Positions 21,624 to 32,614 of a stretch of 64,000 bases of DNA are shown here, piece by piece. The notes under the pieces were generated by a model that saw nothing but the letters and a program-made list of their open reading frames with translations, did not search any database and had not been told where the DNA came from. Position 1 is the stretch's first letter, and the number at the start of each line of letters is the position of its first letter. The position numbers and the translations under genes are program-made. The DNA is from Magnolia sinica (Eukaryota; Streptophyta; Magnoliopsida; Magnoliales; Magnoliaceae), in NCBI RefSeq assembly GCF_029962835.1, contig NC_080582.1:70738177-70802176 (forward strand). Reading direction: 5' to 3'.

Positions 21624-24300
21624 AGCATGTTGATGGGCCGACGTTAGGGAACACGCCAGTAGTCCAGGAGTTTGAGGACGTGTTTAGGGCAATACCTGGA
21701 CTACCTCTTTGGCGCGAGATCGACTTTACTATCGACCTGGTGCCCAGTGCGACACCCATTTCGCTACCCACGTATCGCATGCCTCCGTGTGAGATGGAGG
21801 AGTTGAGAAAACAGATTGATGATCTGTTAGATGCAGGCTTCATACGACCCAGTGTGTCTCCTTAGGGAGCACCTGTGTTGTTTGTAAAGAAGAAGGACGG
21901 TTCACTGCGACTATGTATTGATTATCGCAGGTTGAACCAGGTGACGGTGAAGAACAAGTATCATTTGCCCAAGATAGATGATCTGTTTGATCAGTTAAAG
22001 GGGGCACGATACTTTCTTTGGGTATCATCGGTTTGCGTCGGGGATGAGGGCGTGCGAGACGGCTTTGAACGTTTTGGGCACTATGAGTTTCTCGTGATGT
22101 CGTTGGCTTACGAAGGCAGGCCGGTTCATGGATGATGAATAGGGTTTGTTTTTGAGCCGTGTTTATTGATGACATTCTGTTATACTTTAAGAGTCGGGAA
22201 GAGCACAAGGAACACCTGCGAGCAGTCTTGGGTACTCTGAAGAAGAACCAGTTGTTCGCACAGTACAAGAAGTGCGACATCTGGAAAGAAGATGTCAAGT
22301 TCCTAGGACATGTGGTGTCCAAGGAAGGGATAGCAGTTGACCTCGCTAAGGTAGCCGCGGTCCAGGACTGGGAGCAGCCCGGTTCGGTTACTGAGGTGAT
22401 GAGCTTTCTTGGTCTGGCAGGGTACTACTGTCAATTTATAAGGGACTTCTCCAAGATTTCCAAACCGCTATCTCAGTTGACTCGGAAGGATCTGAAGTTC
22501 GCCTGGAATGAGAAGGTGAAAGCAGCTTTTCAAGAGCTGAAGGACAAGCTAACATCTGCCCCTATGCTAGTATTGCTAGAGCAAGGGGTTAAGTATACTA
22601 TATACATCGACGCATCTCGCGTTGGTCTGGGTTGTGTCCTTATGGAGAAGGACAGAGTGATTGCTTACGCCTCGAGGCAGTTGACGAAACACGAGGAGAA
22701 CTACCCTACACACGACCTAGAGTTAGCAGCCATCATCTTTGCACTAAAGCTCTGGAGACATTACCTCTATGGAGAGGAGTTTGAGCTCTTTTGCGACCAC
22801 AAGAGCCTCAAATATATATTTACTCAGCGGGACCTGAATATAAGGCAGCGGCGATGGATGGAAACCTTGAAGGACTTCAAGTTCAAGGTTTCCTACCATC
22901 CGGGCAAGGCTAACCTTGTGGTTGACGCGTTGAGCCGCAAGAAGACCATAGAGTTTGTGACTCCGCTGATGGTGGCAGAATGGGGTATGGTGGAGTTCGT
23001 GCGAGACTTCAAGCAAAAGCTCACTATAGAGGAGCCATTCGAGAGCGTCGCGCACGTTCGTGTGCAGCAACTTATTGATGATAAGATCATCGCAGCTCAG
23101 AAAGACGACGAGTTATTGGCGAAGATGAGAGAGCAGGTCAGTGACAGTGAGGACTCGGAATGGAGAGTTGGTACGGATGGGGGTTTACGTTTCTGTGGCC
23201 ACCTATGCGTCCCAAATCTTCCTAACTTAAGAAAGAAAGTCCTCAAGGCTGCTCACAATTCGAGGATGGCAATGCATCTTGGCAGTACGAAGATGTACTG
23301 CGACATGAAGAGGTCATACTGGGAGGACAACATGAAGGCCCACATAACAGTGTATGTATTATGTTGTCTTATGTGCCAGCAGGTCAAGGCCGAACATCAC
23401 CGACCTCCTGGACTGCTTCAACCCATACCCATAGCTGAATGGAAATGGGACTTCATCTCTATGGATTTCATCTCAGGGCTACCGAAGACGAGGAAGGGGC
23501 ATGACTCCATATGGGTAATCATGGACCGGTTGATGAAATCGGCTCATTTCCTCCCTATCAGAGTTTCGAACTCAGCAGACGAGTTGGCCAGGTTGTACAT
23601 CAAGGAGATTGTACGTCTACATGGAGATCGTGTCAGACAGAGACACACGATTCACATCTATCTTCTGGACTCGTATCCAGGAAGCCATGGGTGTGAAATT
23701 GAAATTCAGTACCGCGTTCCACCCACAGACTGACAGGCAGACAAAACAGGTAAACTAGGTGTTAGAGGATATGTTGCGAGCTTGCGTGCTGGATTTCAAG
23801 GATAGTTGGAACGATTGTCTTCCTTATGCAGAGTTCATGTATAACAAGAGTTTTCAGGCGAGTATTAACATGGCTCCCTATAAGGCCTTGTATGGGCGTC
23901 GCTATCGAGCGCCGCATTGTTGGCCAGAGGTTGGCGAGAAAAGCCTGATTGACCCAGAGTTAGTTCAGGCGACCTAGGAGAAGATCGACATTATCAGGCA
24001 TCGACTCCTAGCAGCACAGAGCAGACAGAAGAGCTATGCCGATATGAGGCGGCGGCAGTTAGAGTTTGAGGTCAGGGATCATGTGTTTCTGAAAGTTTCC
24101 CCCATGAAGGGAGTTCTTCGGTTTGGGAAGAAGGGGAAGTTCACGCCGCCATTCATTGGCCCATTCCAAATACTGAATTGAGTGGGGGTGGTAGCATACC
24201 GCCTTGCTTTTCCCACACCACTCGTAGGCATGCACAACGTATTCATGTGTCCATGCTGAAGAAATACGTTCCTGATCCTTCCCACATTATCAAGTAGGAG
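21620..24300 (+). pseudogene. Chromovirus pol: RT, RNase H, integrase
   Basis: After a frameshift near 21620, RT reads with [18 protein letters not shown]. Several small deletions between about 22010 and 22160 remove the first catalytic Asp region; FIDD remains at 22159-22173. The long open stretch 22159-23733 covers the RT end, RNase H (YIDASRVGLG, YASRQLTKHE, DALSRK) and integrase with the HHCC region and SMDFISGLP. A frameshift near 23630 separates the second Asp motif, SDRDTRF, and later integrase continues to about 24180. Stops occur at 21863, 23756, 23975, 24179 and 24295, with another frameshift near 24232. The order RT-RNase H-integrase is that of Ty3/gypsy. Confidence 0.9.
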
Positions 24301-24543
24301 CAGGTGCAGTTAAGTGAGGACGCTACATATGTATTGAGACCGACGCGTATCTTAGACAGGAAGGAGCAGGTGTTACGCAGTAAGGTTATTCCGCTAGTGA
24401 AGGTATTATGGACGCATCACACTGAGGAAGAGGCCACTTGGGAAACTGAAGCCAAGGTCCAAAAGAACTACCCTCAGATTCTCGAGGAGTACGAGAAGGT
24501 ACTAATTTTGATGATGAAATTTTTCTTTAAGGGGATTAGATAG
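24298..24543 (+). pseudogene. Chromodomain at pol C-terminus
   Basis: The last open segment has RILDRKEQVLRSK, VIPLVKVLW and EEATWE, the chromodomain pattern at the C-terminus of chromovirus integrases. The domain is thought to steer integration towards particular chromatin. It ends just before the polypurine tract, as usual, and an in-frame TAG (24295) separates it from integrase. Confidence 0.85.
24529..24540 (+). promoter_or_regulatory. Polypurine tract
   Basis: AAGGGGATTAGA directly precedes the 3' LTR and fits the plus-strand primer of an LTR element. Confidence 0.75.
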
Positions 24544-25336
24544 TAACGTCTCGAAAAAATCCGTACAAAGACCCGAGAATCATCCCAGGCAGAAATCACT
24601 CAGGCCCAAATCCTTTAAGAAATTAGATGAGAATTAGCTAGTGCTACACTAGAGTACCTGTAAAATTAGCACTAATCACTTTAAATATGATCTTCATGAC
24701 CCAAAACGTGTAGAATCGTTAATGTTACATTACCTTAAAACTTAGGATCCATCTCAAAACCCAGTTACTTTTGGGAGCACTTTGAAATTTTGTATCGAAC
24801 TTGGACCGCACGTCGGAAGTCCGAATACCGCGAAACTAGACAATTATGACCTCATTTCTAGACTTGACAACCATCTCGGAAATCAAGTCCTAATAGTGCC
24901 CAGAAATACAGAACTTGAGCCCGGAGCGAAGTGTGTGAGAAACGCGAATATCTTTAGAAAATGAACTGAAACTTAAGTGAATTAAGTCGTTCACTTGCAG
25001 GCCAAATCTAAGGATTCTGACCATTAGAATCTGACCCAATTACACTCTCAGATCAGGAAAAATTTTCAACACATGTCAGTGCACTTGTGGCCCTGATCGA
25101 GTACCGGTGACCGTTGAATTGAAATGGTCCGCCACGGTCGATCTGTAAATCTGATCAAACCGAAAAGTCAGCTTGACCTAGATCCAATGTCAGGGAGCTT
25201 AAGTCCGACCGCAAGTAGAAAAGGGACCTCCAGAGTAGCTCCGTTGGACTAAAACAGACGCCTTTTGGATATAACCTAAGTATACCTTGGCCCTGGGGCC
25301 ATTACCATCAGTCCTGGGCCTATATAAGGGTCTTAA

Positions 25337-25373
<37 letters not shown>

Positions 25374-26836
25374 ACATACGAATTTCCAACCCTAGGTGAG
25401 AGAAGAGAAAAGAAAGAAAAGGAAAGAGAGAGAGTTGGCATTTGTTCCAGGGATTCAATCCCGCCGCTCCACGTGCTTAACCACTCTTCTCGTGTCGTTA
25501 TTTCAGCGATTCTGATTCCGTTCTTAGGTAAGAAAACCTAACCCTAATCTGTTTTAGGGTTTTCAATAGTGTAAATGGTGGAATAATTAACATATTCCCT
25601 GTTATAGGTTGTTGTGGTGCCGTAGACAAAGACTTAGCTTTTAAACTGAGTTCGTTACGAGTCTACCGGCGAAAGGTGCGGACTATAAATGTTTAGGTTA
25701 TGGTTTTCAAGGCTTTTAATGTCAGTTAATGATTTATGACTGACTTGAATGATACCACATGCTTAGATGCGATGTTTCCCGCACTTTATACATATATATG
25801 AACTATGTTGAAAATAGTGAAATCCATGTGTTTGTTCATAGGCTTGAATGAATATGGAATTATGATTCGTGCTTGCCATGATTATTGATTATAAATATAT
25901 GATTGTTGTATACGTGGCATCTCATTGTGATAGGATTTGCTATAACATGTGTTTTAACTAAGTTATTGCATGTATGTAATATGTGTAGTCTAAGTATTCG
26001 ATAAAATGCCTCAATGAGGAACTACTTGTTAAAATAAATGTAATGAGGGTGTTGAGATAGGATTCTCAATTCCCTTAACCATGGTTATAATTTTCCTTTA
26101 TGTATCCTATACACTACTACGTGCTTTATGGTTGCAATGCCTATGTATGCTAATATGCACACTCTGTGTTCGTTGAAATGCTCAAACGAGACTTATATTT
26201 AAGTTGGTTGCTACATACTGTTTTGGACTAACAGATACGTATTCCTGTTGTATTTGGAGTGTGTTTGGGACTATGGTATAGCTGTCGGCCTACACTGGGG
26301 CGACGAGCCTCCCCGTAGTGACCAGTGAGCAACACCGCCTCGTGATCTGAATACGGTGATATGGGACACTGTATTTGAGCTGTCAGCCTACACTGATCAG
26401 GTGACAAGCCCTTTGTAGTGAATTGGAGCATACTCTGAGACTACGTTAAGGTGACGAGCCTTTCCGTAGCAACTAGAGTATAAACTAGGCCTACATTGAT
26501 CAGGTGACGAGCCCTTTGTAGTGACCTAGAACCGCAATATCGTATGAGATGTACTAAGACTGACGACCCTAGAATGGATCATTGTTCAAAAAATGATATA
26601 AGGGAGGTACCTTAGCTTCCTAATCCTGCTGTATGAAAAGATCTAATAAGAACTTGGTAATCATGTTCATGCACCGCATTGCATGTGCCTTTGGCAATGA
26701 AGTTGAGCACCGCGACCGTGAGATGAAGTTCACAGAGGGAGTGTAGGCGAGGGCATACATCATTAATACATAACATCCTTGCATTAATTAGAGTACTTAG
26801 GCATGCTTGTTGTATTGCTTTATCATTACTGCTTGA
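24542..26836 (+). repeat. 3' LTR of chromovirus, main part
   Basis: This matches the 5' LTR from 14291 to 16918. It lacks about 329 bp (16009-16337 of the 5' copy) and stops abruptly at the shared word GCTTGA. The part matching 16919-17496 is missing and the last 59 bases reappear at 37889. A (CT)n run at 25340-25371 is expanded relative to the 5' copy. The TATA box is kept at 25321. Confidence 0.9.
25340..25371. repeat. (CT)n microsatellite in 3' LTR
   Basis: About 16 CT units occur where the 5' LTR has a short, interrupted pyrimidine tract, so the expansion is specific to this copy. Confidence 0.95.
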
Positions 26837-28324
26837 TCTTCTTGATCCAACCGATTGTATATGGAGAGGGATAACGCTCCGTTTTCAATTGTAATTTTTC
26901 CACCATGACCTTGGAGACGATATTCTCGCTGCTCCCACTATCAATGATCACATCACAAACCTTTCGATTCACCGTACACCTAGTGCGGAAGATGTTATGC
27001 CATTGTGGATGTACTTCTTTTCTTGGCACATATAATAGTCGCCTCACGACAAGCGACTCGCCGTGATCTTACTGAATCCAACCTGAATCATCTGCCTCGT
27101 CCTCGGTGGTATGCTCCTGTTCTTCAATATCTGGATCTTCATAAGCGTTATCAACACTACCATCATTGATGGCGAGGTTTGCCACTTTTCGCTGGGGACA
27201 AGTATTTGATAGGTGGCCCAGTTGGCCACTCCGATAGCAGCTATCAGGCCTTGGCCGAGCATAGGGGTTCAGAATTCTACTTGGACCAGCAGCAGTCGAT
27301 ACGCCCCTTTGGGGTCTAGCTTGCCTGCTTCCCTGATCTCGGTTCTCAAACGTAGGAGGTTGAGTGCGTGCTCCTACGGGCTCCTTCCCCTTAGGCTGTG
27401 CAGTTCCCTGGGACAGACTTGCTATAGGGATCCTTGCAGTAGGATAGGTCCGTGTGTTAGGACGTTTAAGTTGCGCTTCTGCCCGAGTAGCCAACTTAAT
27501 TGCATCATTCATCATCCAGACGGACTGCATCTGGACCTGATCCTGGATAGCCATACGCAATCCACCATTGAATCGGGCGACTTGCTGCGATTCAGTCTCG
27601 ACCAAATTGTTACGTGCTGCCAGGCAGTAAAATTCTTCGCGTATTCTCTCACCGATCGACTACCCTGTCGACAATTTTGGTATTGTTGGAATAATACCTG
27701 ATCGTAATCGCTAGGGAGGAATCGGGCACGTAGTAGCTGCTTCATCCGCTGCCAGGTGCGGATTGGTGCTTTCGTCTGCCTGGTTCGCGCGAGTTGCAGT
27801 TGTTCCCACCAAGCTGAAGCTCCTCCTTTCAACTTGTAGGCCACAAGCTTGACCTTCTTTGCTTAAGGGATGTCCATATAGTCGAAAAATCGCTCAACTT
27901 CAGAAAGCCAATCGAGGAAATCCTCAATGTGTAGTTGACCATTGAAGCTAGGAATATCAACCCTCATCTTGAATTCTCGATCCGTTCGATCTACTCGATC
28001 GCCGCCATGTTTGGGGTGTTGGAAGATTATGTCATCGATTTCCTCCTCACTGGAGCCCCCTTCCTCGGAAATGACCCTTGGATGCACTGTCGGTACTATC
28101 CTGCGATCAGGGCGATTAATTGGGGGTGGAGGATTGCCACCAGGAACATGGAGTTGCCTTAGGTTTTCTGCCAAGAGATCCGCTATGCGATCGATGGAAG
28201 CCTGTAACCCTTGCATGGCTTGCTCATTCTCTCGTTGCGCTACTTCGAAAGCTGCCACCGTTAAAGGTAAATTCCCTAGAGCACCGCCCATGGGATTGTT
28301 GCCCGACCCATCGTTAGAAGCCAT
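26837..28324 (-). pseudogene. Second Ty3 family: gag-protease, inverted
   Basis: Reading on the minus strand from ATG 28324, the N-terminal Gag region ([16 protein letters not shown]) is followed by an in-frame TAA at 27863-27865. Capsid continues with GGASAWWEQLQLARTRQ and FQQYQNCRQGSRSVREY. A frameshift near 27600 leads to a knuckle region CYRSGQLGHLSNTC, where the second Cys is Ser. An in-frame stop near 27069 precedes protease with DSGSSENIVSK. Similarity ends at about 26837, where it meets the chromovirus 3' LTR. RT, RNase H and integrase are absent. The family is a gypsy chromovirus-type element distinct from the Del/Tekay one and the same as at 31977-34984. Confidence 0.85.
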
Positions 28325-28343
28325 CAATCCGAGGAGAAACCTC

Positions 28344-28355
28344 GCTTTGATACCA
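28344..28355 (-). promoter_or_regulatory. Primer binding site, minus strand
   Basis: On the minus strand TGGTATCAAAGC follows the LTR end with a 3-bp gap. It has one mismatch to the initiator tRNA-Met primer site. Confidence 0.8.
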
Positions 28356-28358
28356 AAC

Positions 28359-29078
28359 TGACGCAGGGGAGGACGTGAGGTCGAGCACCGTCTTCCTCAA
28401 GAGGATAACTATTCCGAATCCACGGAACTTCTCTGGACTCCTCACAGAGACTTCTCGAATCCACGAGGAAAGAAAGCAGAAAATAGAAATAAATTCTAAT
28501 AAATTCGAAATTGATTGATGAATAATTAAAAACGAGTTTACAACCCTTTAAATAAGGGTATCAAGCAATGGGAAAGAAATCATAATCAAACTACAACTCA
28601 AACTCCTAAAATCCGCGACTTACTATAAATAGTAAACTTACTATTTATAGACGGTCGTGATGTCTACTAGTGCGCAAGGTTTTCGGCCAAAAATAGTAAG
28701 TGTCCTATTTGGCTTCACCAAACCGTTCCCCTAATTATTCTAAGCTCTTTTCAAGTTGGGCGCAACTCCTAAAGCCCAACGGATGAAGAGTTATAATCAA
28801 ACTAAAACTTACTATTTATAGTAAAAACGAAATTAAAACAGGGAAACGACCGTCAATCAAGGGGTTTTTCGCAATTCCGGGCTGCGCAACCCGGCATAGC
28901 GGGGTTGGTTGGCTAAAGTAGCTCGTTCTACCCCAAAATCATATATTTTACGTCAGCTAACTCATTCCGGATTGCGAGATACGCCCGATCTAAGGTCCGA
29001 TGGTCCGGATCACTTCTGTCGTCGACCGGGCCTTTTCTGATCCATCTTGGCCATGAAACTGTCCGCGACCCGCTCTAT
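28359..29078 (-). repeat. 5' LTR of second Ty3 family, inverted, about 720 bp
   Basis: On the minus strand it starts TAGAGCGG (TG of the terminus altered) and ends CCTGCGTCA. A TATTTAAAGG-type box lies on the minus strand near 28545. Related LTRs lie at 31977-32614, 34327-34984, 43938-44410 (minus) and 56254-56976. This copy is the most complete and defines the family's ends. Confidence 0.85.
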
Positions 29079-29324
29079 TGGGGCTACCACCGTAACTTGG
29101 ATTTATTTAGACAAAAACTAAAAAATAATAATAATATTTTGAAAAACGATGCTTTTTTCGTACTTTCAGGAAACCTTGGCTGTATATCCGTAGAAAGCCC
29201 TAACGAGGCAGGGATGATATTCTAATTTTCTTTTCATTGTCTGATATTTGAGGAAATGCATTTTTTTTTTCCTGCATTTCATGGCTAGACATGTAGCAGA
29301 GAAGCTCGTGCACTGTTATGATAG

Positions 29325-29675
29325 GCGGGGCCAACGTGATGTTTCTTAAAAATCCACACCGTCCATCCATTTTGGGAGCTCATTTTAGCATATGCGATAA
29401 AAAATGAGGTGGATCCAAAATTCAAGTGGGCCGCGCGAGAGGAAAAAGTGTACATTCAGTGACCACCGTTTGAAGCATTCGTATGGCCACCAAGTTTCAT
29501 AGGCGAAGGTTATAGTGTTTTAACTTCATCCGAGTGGGAATGACCTTATAAACGGTTTGGATGGCATGTAAACATCAAGTTAGCTCGCCCCACTTGAGTT
29601 TTGGATCCACCTCATTTTTTGTCTCGTGTTCTAAAATAGATGGACGGTGTGGATTTCTCACAAGCTATTCCTTTT
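29325..29675. mobile_element. MITE, duplicate of 9035-9385
   Basis: The same long inverted arms are present with CCACACCGTCCATCCATTTT at left and GATGGACGGTGTGG at right. It was carried here by the larger duplication, not by separate insertion. Confidence 0.75.
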
Positions 29676-30249
29676 TACTTTTTTTTCTTCTGTTTACTTT
29701 TTATCTTTCTAGCAATGGGGTTTGAGTAGTTACAGAATGGAAGTGGGATAACTCAGGATTCGGAAGAGAGAAGGATGGGTTTGGTTCGGGGCCCACCAGT
29801 TGGCATTCTAAACTGGTTTAAAGTAGGCAGATTACGGATGAAAGAAACCCTAAACTCCAGTTCTCGATCCTAACCATCAGATTGACATTTTACAGCCATC
29901 TATTGGATAAGTAAGATCGCCTAAAAAGTGGATATTGGACGTGGACCATTGCATGGTGGGCCTACCGCATGAATTAAATTCTGTACGGAACAGAAATAAT
30001 ATTCGGCATAAAGACTGAGCACAGTTAAATATCATTATAGCTGTTTCCCGCCCATATGGAATTGGGAAAGACTGTAAAAATGATGGGCCGCAACAACTGT
30101 TGTACTCTATTTTGTTGTACCCTATTTTAAACAGGAACAGTAACCAATTAGGTCAGGACACCATGTACATCGGAAAGAACACTTTGACCGCTTAGAAACA
30201 ACACCTGAGATTTGTTTATTTAGTAGAAGAGTTCGGAATTCCCCAGCGG

Positions 30250-31282
30250 TAGGGCTGAAAGTCGGTCGGGTTGGGTCAGGTCCTCGGAAACGGTGCGTGG
30301 TATTTCGATCAGATTCGGTGAATCCGTCCCCCTCTTTTCTCCATCCCACCAAATCCCATGGGATTCACTCTCTCTCTCACGTCTCTCTTTTATAAGACCA
30401 CTAGGGTCGGTCTGCTGGGAACGTGGAGAGGTGAAGTCAGTTGGCTTGTATCAGTCCTTGTAATAGGACCGGTTGTAAGAAGAGAAGATGCACGATTGTG
30501 CAAAAGTCCTTGTAATGGGACCGGTTGTAGACTAATTTGCGTGCGTTGTGGATGCTTTCTCAGTGCGAAACAACCTAGGTCGGGGCTGAACCTATCCTCT
30601 AAGCATGATAAACGGATTGGATTACCCAAACCGATCACAGAGGTGGGCCATATCAAGTCACAGCGGCATGGTTGCCCTGTTCGCATGCGCAATGGAAATC
30701 TCATTAATTCCAGAATTTCCCTGCAAAATTTCTTTCCATTTTCCTTTTTTGTCTCAACCCTTCTCCATGTGTGGCCCACTCCCTACGGATCCTCCTGTGA
30801 AAACCTCTTTGCTAAACTTGTTTGCGCATCTACGCAGCCAGCTGTCTTGCGTAACCGACCGGAAAGGCAGGAATCCTGCTGGCATATTCAATGCCCAAGG
30901 ATGCTTCTTCAAAAAGAGAGAACGTCCTTATGATCAATTTTTTAAGGACAAACAGATGGACGGTGTGGATTGTTCAGTGGGGTCCTGATGGTGGCCCACA
31001 ACGTCCCTCAAACGGACGACTCCCAACTGATCCCCCTGCGAAAACCTCGCTGCGGAGTCCTAATGCCATACCCAAACACGCCCGGCTAGAAGTCGATGGT
31101 GTACAGCGAATCCAATGGCCATCCTAAACACGCTGGCCATCCATCCTGGAAGTCATTCCATCCCATGGGATTAGCCGACATCCACTAACACCACCATCAT
31201 TACCTTAAAAACACTTCCATCCCTCCTAATCCCATGGGATTGGTCCGGCCAAACACGCCCTTATTGTCTTACCTTAGCCCTA
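30250..31282. mobile_element. hAT-site element with replaced interior
   Basis: The left end TAGGGCTGAAAGTC and about 35 bp match the element at 9970. The interior from about 30281 is unrelated. The right end reads CTTAGCCCTA, still roughly inverted to the left end. CCCAGCGG flanks it perfectly (30242-30249, 31283-31290). The interior holds two diverged copies of a phrase with CCTGTGAAAACCTC/CCTGCGAAAACCTC and several CCCATGGGATT words, one near the right end beside GGCCAAACACGCCC. An ORF of 191 codons (30358-30933) overlaps others on both strands and is not accepted as a gene. Confidence 0.6.
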
Positions 31283-31932
31283 CCCAGCGGTGTTAAAGCC
31301 GCTATTATAACCATAAAATGTGGGAAGAAGCTTTTAAATGGCTATGGTTATTTCAAAAAAAAATCTATAAATAGTAAAAAAAAATAGTAAAGAAAAGTAT
31401 TTCATACAAACCCAATCAATAAATTAAATTTTTTCAATTATTCTTTATGTTTCTTATTAATATTTCTTAGCATAATTTATCTTTTATGTTCTTATAGTAA
31501 TTAGTGATCTAATTTTATATTAGAATTAACAGTAATTCAAGTTTACGCTTATATGTTAGACGATTTCTATCGTAATAATAACATTTTTTTATTGAGAAAT
31601 GCGCTTTTTAGCTACTCCAAGGTTGTAAGTATTTTCTTTTTGTTCGCTTTTGTATTTGAAAGACCTTTTGTATGGAAAGGCACGGTGCAATTCATTTTCG
31701 GAGGACAAACTCCTCTCCGATAATCGCCTGATCATTTTAAACAACATCTCACGAGTGGCCGAATAGGCGACCGTTCTTTTCAAATCTTGGTCATATATGG
31801 CCAATTCCGACATATATGCCTATCTTGACGCTTGGGGTTAAAGTTGTTTGGTTGGAATCGAGTCATACAATCAGTTCTGGCATGCCCGCGCACATCACAT
31901 GTTATTGAATTCATAAATCAAAAGGCAACAAC

Positions 31933-31980
31933 TTTTAGCACGCCCAATGGGACACCTAATTTGATAAACATACCAGTGTA
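31933..31980. repeat. 48-bp target duplication, left copy
   Basis: The 48 bases starting TTTTAGCACGCCCAATGG are repeated without visible change at 34985-35032. The unduplicated state is seen once at 11297-11344. The two copies bracket the Ty3 element at 31977-34984. Confidence 0.85.
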
Positions 31981-32614
31981 GAGCGGATCGCGAACAGTTT
32001 CATGGCCAAGATGGATCAGAAAAGGCCCGGTCGACGACAGAAGTGATCCGGACCGTCGGACCTTAGATTGGGCGTATCTCGCAATCCGGGATGAGTTGAC
32101 GTAAAATATATGATTTTGGGGTAGAACGAGCTACTTTAGCCAACCAACCTAGCTATGCAGGGTTGCGCAACCCGGAATTGTGAAAAACCCCTGGATCGAC
32201 GATCGTTTCCCTATTTTAATTTTGTTTTTACTATAAATAGTAAGTTTAGTTTGATTATAACTCTTCATCCGTCGGGCTTTAGGAGTTGCGCCTAACGTGA
32301 AAAGAGCTTAGAATAATTAGAAGAACAGTTTGGTGAAGCCAAATAAGACACTTACTATTTTTGGCGGAAAACCTTGCGCACTAGTAGACATCACGACAGT
32401 CTATAAATAGTAAGTTTAGTATTTATAATAAGTCACGAATTCTAGGAGTTTTAGTTGTAGTTTGATTCTGATTTCTTTCCCATTTCTTAGTACCCCTATT
32501 TAAAGGGTTGTGAACTCGTTTTTATTCAAGAATCAATCAATGTCGAGTTTTATAGAATTTATTTTCTATTTTGCTTGTTTGTTTCTTGTGGATTTGAGAA
32601 GTTTCTATGAGGAG
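31977..32614 (+). repeat. 5' LTR, 3'-truncated
   Basis: Begins TGTAGAGCGG and ends at TATGAGGAG, where coding sequence of late RT starts at once. A TATTTAAAG box is at 32497-32505. There is no PBS, so the junction is a deletion. Confidence 0.85.

Larger units (their letters stand above)
29079..31976. repeat. Duplicate of 8794-11342 between two outward-facing LTRs
   Basis: This 2.9-kb segment matches the chromovirus's left flank. Identity is high except where the hAT site differs inside (30250-31282 here, 9970-10644 there). Its left end abuts the minus-strand LTR start at 29078 and its right end abuts the plus-strand LTR start at 31977. The match continues after the right-hand element, at 34985-37888. 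Confidence 0.9.

Noticed and set aside
21840..22322. 160-codon minus-strand ORF
   Set aside because: It is the reverse shadow of chromovirus RT.
27213..27701. 162-codon plus-strand ORF
   Set aside because: It is the reverse shadow of the minus-strand gag, which carries clear capsid and knuckle motifs.
30358..30933. 191-codon plus-strand ORF
   Set aside because: It lies inside the replaced interior of a hAT-site element, overlaps ORFs in other frames and on the minus strand, and shows no domain, so I treat it as chance.
30605..30988. 127-codon plus-strand ORF
   Set aside because: It overlaps another ORF in a different frame of the same repeat interior and has no recognisable motif.
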